Below, piece by piece: positions 55,574 through 64,000 of a stretch of DNA of 64,000 nt. The DNA comes from Dolomedes plantarius (Eukaryota > Arthropoda > Arachnida > Araneae > Dolomedidae), in contig OU015501.1 of the NCBI GenBank assembly GCA_907164885.2, forward strand, positions 23,693,591-23,757,590. Direction: 5' to 3'. The notes below the pieces were generated by a model that made no database searches, was not told where the DNA came from, and saw only the letters and a program-made list of their open reading frames with translations. The position numbers and the translations under genes were made by a program. Positions within the stretch are counted from its first letter, which is position 1. Every line of letters starts with the position of its first letter.

Positions 55574-56463
55574 AACAGTGGCAAAGTGTAAAATACCCCT
55601 GCCAGTGCCGTTTTTACTGTAATGTCACGAGGCATGTGACTTTCGATGCTCGCCTCACCCGAAGAGTACTGAGTACATCTTTCATTTGAACATCACTCTT
55701 TTTTCGGCATCACTCACAAAGCCAGGGTAGTGCCGAAAGAGCTATTTAGGACACTGAAAATTTGAAGTGTATATATATATATATATATATATTCCAATTC
55801 ACTGTTTTAGCAACACTTGGACATTCAGTCATATTCATGAATGTATATTCCTGTAAACATACATTTTGAAATTCACTGAAATAGTCTGAAAAACAGCAAA
55901 AAAGTATATCAAACTCATTTTTGTTCCCAAAATATAATTTTGTTTCTGGTTTTAAATTATTATCATATGCAGAACTACAATTAAAAGTTACTTATATTTT
56001 TACAAAATGCAGAAATTAAAAAAAAATCAGTTTTTACTGTCACACATCATTTAAAATATTTTCATAAATGTTACTGATGATATATGAGAAGAAAAAAAAA
56101 CTTTTACTATGAGAGAAGGAACTTTATACTAAATACGCATACCAAGATATAAAAATTTTCCATACATGTGCGATTGTGGATTTCGGAGTTAAATGAATGA
56201 ATGCTTTGCAACTATTTGCGTCTTTGTATGAAAAAGCACGAAAAAAGAAGAAAAAAAGCCGAACGAATCGAAGAAATGAAGAGCTTGTTTTGATTACATA
56301 AATGACAGTTATTTCACAAAGGGGGAAGATTTCACGAACGAACGTAATCCCCGGCAACGAAGTGATTGACCTCCGTGCTTCACTTCACTTCCCTGACCGC
56401 GAACTTCGGTGACGAAGCAGCAAAAAGCGGTCACCTCCCTCCCCGAGACATTTCCCAACCACC
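55574..56463. other. Intergenic region upstream of the gene 2 promoter
   Basis: A short (TA)n at 55770-55792. GC rises from about 56330 toward the promoter. No gene seen. Confidence 0.4.
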
Positions 56464-56470
56464 TATAAAG
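56464..56470 (+). promoter_or_regulatory. TATA box, probable promoter of gene 2
   Basis: TATAAAG lies in a GC-richer island. A start site is expected near 56494. The donor AG|GTCAGT at 56557 would end a short leader exon with no ATG. Next downstream gene on this strand is at 59081, with an acceptor directly before its ATG. Layout parallels 18928-19031. Confidence 0.5.
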
Positions 56471-56493
56471 AGTGCGTGCCTCGTAACAAACGA

Positions 56494-56556
56494 CTTCTTC
56501 CCTAAACACTCCTCATTCCTCCACTCACGATTTGGGATACCGGAGACTCCTCAGAG
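56494..56556 (+). other. Probable 5' untranslated exon of gene 2
   Basis: Pyrimidine-rich leader ending CAGAG|GTCAGT. Splicing to 59074 would remove about 2.5 kb. The join is inferred. Confidence 0.4.
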
Positions 56557-59073
56557 GTCAGTGACGAATGAATCTTCTCTTTCCTTTCTTAATTCTCTTC
56601 CTCTCTTTGTAATTTACAGCAAAAAACAAAAGAAATCACAAGCAAATATTAAGGAATTACAATTAGAATTGCATTCAGAAATCGTATCATTTATTTTAAG
56701 ACCTTTTACGTTGTGTTTAATTACAATAGTGTATAAATAAATATGCATATATACTCCATGGTGTATACATACGCTGGAGTTTTATTTCTCTGTTATATTA
56801 TCTCAGTTTTGTCGTAGATTAAAAGATACCGCTGCTATTTACCTTTTGATGTCATTTGATTTTATATGTTATTATTATTTTTCTTTAAAGTCGTTTGAAG
56901 CAGTTTGTTGTAAGTTACATTACACGCAAGTAAAAAAAAAATTGTATAATGCACAATCATAAATACATGCTTTTGTAAAAGTTGCTACAGCCAAAATATT
57001 ATTTTTTCCACTAAAAAAATAACTTGCACTACAATATAATTTCCAAAGAAAATTATTTATTTTTTTAAGAACAATCCAGCATAACAAAAATTTTAAAAAA
57101 CTAGCATTTTTAGAACTCATTTTCTTTGTTGCCATTTTAGTCTACATAAAATTGTAGAAAACAAAGAATATGTATTATTGTAGAGGTTACACTACTCCCC
57201 TTCCAAACAACTAGATACGATTAAAAAGGTCAATAGATAACAATTCACAAACAAAGCTATTTACTTCAACGAAAATAATACGCTTAATTTAATTCAAATT
57301 ATTTAGAATTAAGGGAAAATAATTACTAACGGTACAACCATCAAGAAGTGTTTAATAATTCCCATGAAAAATTACGCATTTACATTCTATCCGGAATTGT
57401 AACTTAAAAACAATCTATTTGAGTGTTTGCTTTCGTTGATTTTATACATTTCATTAACGAGCGCGTACGTGCTAAAGGAACAGTTTAGCGGAGTGTCATT
57501 CATATTTTCCCGTTTCATTTGCCGAAGTACTAGTTAAATATACACCATTAAATTCCTTGAGCATGTCGTCATGTTTCCTTCTTGGAAAATAAAGAATACT
57601 GGTAGTCTTTGAAAATTTCGAAGGGGAAATACTGAATGCACAAAAATATGCTCTTGAGCTTTGTTATGATTCAGAATCTAACAAAATTTATAAAATTTGT
57701 AAAGTGGCTTATATTTAGTGACTTAAATAAAACTTTGACGTATAGCAACAAAAGAGAAATTAATATCAGGGTAATTCTGTTATAGTATACATCATTTCTT
57801 TTAAGATCTGTAATATTACTACTTTTGTTGATAATTTAATCTTAAATTTGTATAATACATAGCTAAGTTTAGTAAAATTGCAGTACATATATTAAAAAAC
57901 AAAACAAAACTGAACTATTTACCAATAGCCTCATACTTTCTTAGAAAAAAGGATACAGTTAGGATTTCAAACACTTGCACATCTATAAATTTCTTTCATG
58001 TGGCAAAGCGAAAAGAACTAATAATAATTCTGATTATGATAGTGATGATGTGAATAGTAAACCAAAAGAAAAGGGGTATTCTAAAATTGAGTAAATAGGT
58101 TGTATTAGAATTTTAAACGGAATATGCAAACAGTCAAAACGTCTAAACAGCACGTTAATTTATCTTGGTATAAGCCATGAAAAATTTTGCGAAAAAAGAT
58201 TATACTTCTTATGAAAATGTCATTGCTCTTCACTACATTGACTTCAACTCAATACTTTTTTTTTTTTTAAATGAACAATGTATAAATTTTTAAAATCTTC
58301 TATATAAGAATATGTTTAATACAATAGTGTTCACCTCCCTCCAAAAATATTTAGTACTTTCATGAACGCCAGTGATTGATTATACACATTTTTCAAAATT
58401 AAAGTGTTCATGGGAATATGGGCCATATGCAATGAAGATGAAAATCATGTAAATTGTACACTGTCATAACTAAAAATTAATTCCGATTACTTTCTCCGAA
58501 TATTGAATGATTTTCTTTTTTTTGTAAATCTAAGTGCTTAGTTTGAGTAGTATATCTTTTATTTCATCCGTGATTATGTGTATTTACAAATGTTGTCTAC
58601 GTGTTTAACATTCTGCTTGCGAACATATTGAAAGAATACTATTGAATTTTCTGATAAACTCCAACTTAAGTATCTATAGCAAGGAAGGAAAAAAAAAGAG
58701 AAATTTTTACTAATTTCCGATGATTAGAATAATTACATTTTACAATTTTTATTTAACTATTCAAATTTGATTTAAAATGTTCGTTTGAGACATTAGCGAG
58801 TATTTTTTAAATTCTCTCCAACATTAGGAAGGATTCAGTTTTTTTACAACTGCTGACACTCACTCACGCAAACATATTGGTAAGACCCTGCATATTTGAA
58901 TGCGGACAGAAAAATGAGAAAAGAATTAGAATAAGCATGTTAACATAGACCAGAAATATATATATTAATGTACTATATACGGTGCGATGTTTACAATTTA
59001 TTATTTTTTTCCAAATATAATGTTGTATATATCTTTTACTTATTGACAACGCATTTTTCCTATTTTTTTCTAG
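56557..59073 (+). other. Probable first intron of gene 2
   Basis: AT-rich, no transposon or gene recognised. Ends in CCTATTTTTTTCTAG at 59073. Confidence 0.4.
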
Positions 59074-59080
59074 GTTCATC

Positions 59081-59904
59081 ATGCGACGAAATCCATTCAT
59101 ACTTCTTGCTATTTGCATTCTATTTTTTACCGGCGCACTTGCAAAGGATGTGTCTTTACCCCCATCAGTTGAAAGCCCATCGAAATCCTCTCAACAGGAA
59201 CAACAGATATCAACTGAAAGTCCCCAGTCCGTAACTGTGCAGCCAGAGACACAACATCCGGAAAATAAATATTCAGTGAAAGGACATCCCGAAACTCAAA
59301 ATTCTGAAGAGCAACAGCCAGTTGTACTACAAGATAATAAGCAGCAAACTGAAATACAACATGACGACAGACAATCTTCTGAAGCTCAACAAGTTCAGCA
59401 TTTCGAGAAGCCACATTCCGAGGAGCCTCAGCCACACTATGTTCACAATACCAAGCAGCAGCTCCCTACAGGCCGACAGTTCCTCCCCCCTCCTTATCAC
59501 CAACATAATATGTTGTTCCAGCCCCCTAGTGGATTTGAGGCAATCCGTCGTCAATTAGGTGGAGGCTTTGGAAGTGATTTGGTAATGATGGGACTCATCA
59601 GTTTGCCTATCTTGGGATTATTAACTATGGGATCTGCGTCTCTCGGCAGCCTCTTCGGACTGGGATCCAGTTCCTCCAGCTCAAAGAAATCTTCATCCAA
59701 ACGTACCAAGAGAAGTCTGAAGGAAAAAGCAGCTGATGCTGTTGAGTATGCCAAGAACCTCTGGAATGTCATGGAGCAGCTGGAGAGAGCATTTGAGAAG
59801 TACGATTTGTATCAAGCGGAATGTCGTTTACGAGTCGTCTGCGAAGCTCACCACAAAGACAGAAGGATGGGATCTTGGGGACAAAACATCCTCGATTTAA
59901 TGAG
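59081..59904 (+). CDS. Secreted Gln/Ser/Pro-rich protein, DM4/DM12-like (gene 2, partial)
   Basis: The coding exon from ATG 59081 ends at donor AG|GTAATT (GT 59905-59906) in phase 2, as in gene 1. Residues 1-21 are a signal peptide (RNPFILLAICILFFTGALA). Residues 24-150 are rich in Gln, Ser, Glu, Pro and His and probably disordered. A Gly/Leu-rich hydrophobic stretch lies at 160-195 (LVMMGLISLPILGLLTMG), then poly-Ser and a basic site K-R-T-K-R (207-211) fitting furin-type cleavage. The C-terminal part has MEQLERAFEKYDLYQAEC (C248) and RVVCEAHHKD (C254), matching gene 1's LERAVEQYDL..C..R.VCE. The second Cys pair (DC...CP) must come from a later exon. Paralogue of the gene at 29212; function unknown, probably exported. 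Confidence 0.8.
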
Positions 59905-61424
59905 GTAATTTAATATTTTTCCTTTAAAAATTACCATATCACATCAGTTTATATATGATTGTCAGTGTGGAATTTAGAAGTAATAGAGAATTCAAAACTT
60001 AAAGTCTGAATTCAATGAGGTAAGGAAGTAGAGATTTTTTGCTGAAAAAATATAATATATATCAATTTAACTAAAGTAAACTTTTCACACTTCTTAAAAA
60101 AAGCTCCCATTAATATTTCTTCAGTTCATAATTGAATTGCTAATAAAAATAGGTAATGTTACTGTAATCTATATTTACCCCAGTTTATACATTTTTTAGT
60201 GAAAGAGGATTATCAGTAAGGGAAGTAAGTTTTCAAATTCATACTTCCTTTTCCATTGTTTCGTTACCTTAGTCATTGTTTGCATTAATTTGAAAAAAAT
60301 ATCCAGTGCAGATGGTCGAGTTCAGAATTTCATTTCAGCAAGTAAAACTCCTTCTGAATTTACGCTGAATAAAAACAAATTTAAACACGCAGAACAATTT
60401 CTTTCTATTTTCCCTTCCATATATGACTGATATCACGTGGAGACAAAACAGGAAAGCTTGAGAGATAAGAATCTTTCTGCCATCTAAGCATAAAGAGAAA
60501 ATTTAAAATGTTTTAATATTATATGATTTATCTTATTTAGTTTGCCATGCATATCTCATTCTCCTTTTTTGTCATTTTCTAATATTCCTAAGCTGAAAAA
60601 TTTGTTTTCCTTTCTTTAAAGTACTAATCTGAATTCATACTAATTCGAATGCTAAATATCAAATAAAAAAAATTTCACCAGTTTTTCTCACGAGACTTGA
60701 ACATACATGTAAATATGTGATCGCAAACGGTATGAAGTGAAACGACTGATTCGATACGGATAATGGTCTTTAGCATAAATTCACTGTAATCGTGTACTAA
60801 ATTTGTAAATGAAAAGAAACAGGTAAAAATATAGATGTTTTACTTTATTTTCTAGTTTTTTAAATCTTTCAGTCAGATATTATAAAGATGTAATGGATAC
60901 GTCCAATACCTATTTTTTTTAATACTACAAAAATTAAGTTAATGATTTTTGCTCTGTGTTTGCTAATGTGACTTTATATGGACGTATATCTGCGTATGAA
61001 ATTTTGTAAAAATACGAACTACAAATATAATATGTAGTAAGTTACTTATCACAAAAGTACTGCTGAAGAGAAACTCATCATTTGATTTTTCTCAAAATAT
61101 TCTCTCACATTCAAACAATTTCGAATTAAATATTGATTATTTGCGTAATTCTTTAAGAATATTGCCATTTAATATTGGTTTGTAGCTTTGACTCGACTTA
61201 GGGATTTTTTGGCAGCATTGTTTTACCGAAACCCGAATTATAGGTCTATAAAAATTTCTGCTTTGAAATATTTTGGAGAAAAAAAATTGTAACCTTTAAG
61301 AGATCTTTCAGTATGTTATTTTAAGCTAACAAATTTATTAACAAATTTATTTAGTATGACTATCGAAACGTAGACAAAGAAAATAAAGAGAGAACTAATC
61401 AGTTCTTTCTTTATTTTCTTCCAG

Positions 61425-61491
61425 GAAAAGATCGAGCGAGGAATATATTGCCATCTCTTCAATACCTCTAAGATTTAATGTGAAGTTTTGA
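61425..61491 (+). CDS. Candidate last exon of gene 2
   Basis: A strong acceptor (TTCTTTCTTTATTTTCTTCCAG) precedes it, and its phase fits the 59904 donor. It encodes about 22 residues (RKRSSEEYIAISSIPLRFN...) and a TGA, with AATAAA about 130 bp further on. It lacks the DC...CP pair expected from the family, so it may be false, or the true exon may lie beyond the window. Confidence 0.25.
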
Positions 61492-62792
61492 TGCTCGTGT
61501 CTAGATTGTCAGTGCCTTCCCTGACCCCATCCCGTCGCATCACACTTTCCTAGAATTAGAAAATATATTCCTAGTAACATGATAATCAAACCTATATGGT
61601 AATTATAGTATTTTTTTCATCTCCAATAAATTGGCAGAAATATGTGAATTCAAACACCGCTTATTAAATTTGTCAACCGTATGGAAACGAAAACGAAAAA
61701 AAAGTGATGGATGCTTTTATGACTGTTTAATTAAGTCTTTGTATTGATCCGAATACAATTTAAGGTAAAGAAAATGATTGGCTTTCACCCAGGACTTGAT
61801 AATCCCCTTAATTTAATTTATTAATTCATCTGATTTTCATTTGAGGGCATTTCATACGAAACTTCTGGAAATGTTTTCTTTGAATGAGAAAATGACTGAA
61901 ATTCATTCATAAGAAATTTTAATCCCTATAAGACATTATTTTAAAAGAGGAAAAATTGTTAAAATTACTATATCGGAAAAAATGTTTCCCAAGATGCCTT
62001 TTATTCTTTTCTTCTTGTAAAATGAACGCATAACGTGTGATTGTGATGAAATGATGAAGAGAGAAGTCTTATGAAAGATCATTTAATCTCTTTATACTAA
62101 CATCATTTTGATTTTTAATCTTTTAATCCTTTATTCTCTTGGATAACTTCCGTTATCTAGTTCGTCTTTAGAAGTGGCTCATGCCTAAAAAATTCCTAAT
62201 TCGTCCTTCTACATTTACCCTATAAAGGCATAAAATATTACTCCCTTATTTAAAAAAACTTTTAGCATTTCGAATTTTTGTTTATTTTTGCTGTTTAAAC
62301 TGTTTATAAAGGATAAATATATTTAAATGCTTTTTAAATAAATCTTATAAAGGATGCATTATTCAGTTCAATAGAGCTGATTTTTTAGTCCCTAGACTTA
62401 GAGGAAATGGATCTAATTAGGTATATATCATTTCTTTTTTCTCGCATAAATGCTTTAATGCTTTGATTAGTGTAAGGCAGTAAAGAGCAGTTAAGGTTTT
62501 GTGTGTAGTATAATTCGCCGTCTTCCCATTCCTTACGTAAAGTTTTCGAAAAGGGATAAACGATGAAAAAATCTATGTGTAGTTAAATCTATGTTTAGAG
62601 TGACAGGGAAGTTCAGAAAATCGAATGTAATAACGACATTCAAAGTGGAGTTGATGCGTAAATGCCATTGAAAAAAATCATGTTTCCTTTCTTGTAAACC
62701 ATAGAAAATTAAGATAAACGATCCAGGATTAAAACATCATATTCACACACATAACGTACGCAACCTCTCCCTTTTGCACGTACGTACGCCCA
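61492..62792. other. AT-rich DNA, no gene seen
   Basis: Probable 3' region or intron of gene 2. AATAAA at about 61624. Nothing else recognised. Confidence 0.4.
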
Positions 62793-62975
62793 ATATATAT
62801 ATACCTTAAAACTGCAAGTTTTTTTTTTCTCATGGTGCATTTTTAGCACAGAGTTCGCCAGAGGGTAAATATAAAAATTACAAAAAAGTGTACATGCATA
62901 GATAAAGTTATTAATTTCTAGATCACGCTATGCACTTAATTAAATAATGGAATGAGAAAAACTTTTCTGGCATAA
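62793..62975 (-). repeat. Microsatellite-flanked dispersed repeat, copy 2 (inverted)
   Basis: Reverse complement of the core at 38063-38244, with scattered differences. Bordered by (TA)n on the left and (AACT)n(CA)n(TA)n on the right. Confidence 0.75.
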
Positions 62976-62976
62976 C

Positions 62977-62990
62977 TAACTAACTAACTA

Positions 62991-63070
<80 letters not shown>
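62977..63070. repeat. (AACT)n(CA)n(TA)n compound microsatellite
   Basis: Four short AACT units, about 10 CA units, then about 30 TA units. Confidence 0.95.
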
Positions 63071-63072
<2 letters not shown>

Positions 63073-64000
63073 TTGTTTTCTCTCCTCGTGGTTAGGCATA
63101 AGGCAGTGAGTGCATCAGTGGACATCGCTGATATTCATTTCCTATGTTAAAGTTTGGGGATTTCATCACAGTTAGACAATTGCGTATTTTTGACTTCTGT
63201 TTTCTGCTTAAGAAGGTACCCATTTAAGTAAAGAGAGCTCAGTTTTTCAATGTAAAAATTTCGTAGTTAATTTTAAAAAGGCATTCAATTTTTTATGTCT
63301 ATCACGCCAAAATTCAAATTGGTTTTGTAAAAACTAACAGAAAATTAAAATAGTTTTGAATAACACATGCACGGTATTTTAAAATAATATTTTCACATAG
63401 AACTTTTTGCATTTGCTCAGATGAGAAAACAAAGTTTTACTTGTACATAGTTAAATGTCTTAAAAACGATACACGTCCATTTTAAAGTTTTCTTCCTGAT
63501 AAGGCTCACTTCCTTGGGTATATATCTCCAATGAACATAATCATAAAAAAAACAGTAATAGCAAAAATCTAACATTTAACAACTAATGTCAATAAACATT
63601 GTCATGTAAGTGACAGGACAATATTAATCGACACTAGTTGTTAAATGTTGTAAGATGTGGGCTAATTTTAGATTCTGAAAACAAGAGCTCTTTGGCAAGC
63701 CCCACAATTTCCCCAGGGTTTTGAACAGGGTGGCAGCATTAAAATACTCATTTTTTCCAAAACGTATCATAAAGTTAGTCAAAGTAGATACGATTAGTGT
63801 ATACTGTCATCAGGGAATGGTTTAACAGTTTTCTTGAAGCATTTGCTTATTGAATTACTTGAGGATTTTCCGGATGAAAAACTTCAAAAACGTGAAATTT
63901 GGTATCTTTGTTTGGCTGAAAATTTCGTGGGCATCTTCTAAATGGTTTAGTTGTTTTTATTGTAATAAAATTAGTTTTTCCCTTGTTTCAAGAGACCGAA
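63071..64000. other. AT-rich DNA at the window end, with one hairpin
   Basis: No gene seen. Inverted repeat 63571-63590 (aacatttaacaactaatgtc) and 63630-63649 match in 19 of 20 positions around a 39-bp spacer. Confidence 0.5.

Noticed and set aside
56366..56740. 124-codon + strand frame over the gene 2 promoter
   Set aside because: It spans the TATA box, the leader and the donor; no domain. The promoter/leader reading explains the region better.

Overview
The window is eukaryotic, AT-rich and dominated by repeats. It looks like an arthropod genome, most likely a chelicerate and possibly a spider. That rests on spliceosomal introns with polypyrimidine acceptors, TATA promoters, long (TA)n/(CA)n microsatellites, arthropod-type Tc1/mariner, hAT, Penelope and Gypsy elements, and two secreted proteins with a four-cysteine C-terminal pattern resembling the arthropod DM4/DM12 family. 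The species is inference. No rRNA, no intact tRNA gene and no CRISPR array were seen.

Host genes. Two related genes lie on the + strand about 30 kb apart. Gene 1 has a TATA promoter and untranslated exon near 18928-19031, then coding exons 29212-29801 and 31401-31623 (270 aa, Gly/Ala/Leu-rich). Gene 2 has a TATA promoter and untranslated exon near 56464-56556, then coding exon 59081-59904 (275 aa, Gln/Ser/Pro-rich N-terminal half); its last exon is uncertain. Both have a signal peptide, a hydrophobic stretch, a basic cleavage site, the same LERAxExYDL..C..R.VCE core, an acceptor a few bases before the ATG and a phase-2 intron at the equivalent point. Linking the promoters to the coding exons is inference.

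Mobile elements by region. 1-8 kb: tandem repeat, piggyBac-like and mariner-like MITEs, tRNA-derived SINEs and a Tc1 element. 8.7-14.7 kb: a complete 6,000-bp LTR retrotransposon on the - strand with a BEL/Pao-type gag, Gypsy-type enzymes and the order protease-integrase-RT-RNase H. 15-28 kb: two piggyBac-like MITEs, SINEs, a decayed hAT, a decayed Penelope-like element, and a hAT-like element with a Tc1 nested inside. 33-36 kb: a Helitron-like element and a truncated SINE. 38-55 kb: a dense run of Tc1/mariner/pogo-type elements placed end to end, mostly separated only by (TA)n, interrupted by a second LTR retrotransposon (47763-53882). In that element gag and pol share one frame separated by a UGA, and the integrase catalytic core is missing.

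All Tc1/mariner transposases here are broken by stops, frameshifts or deletions. The two LTR elements are young by LTR comparison (1 of 289 and 3 of 445 differences by eye). The most unusual items are the mosaic LTR element, the integrase-core-less Gypsy with a UGA-CGG gag/pol junction, and the use of (TA)n tracts as landing zones by TA-targeting transposons.
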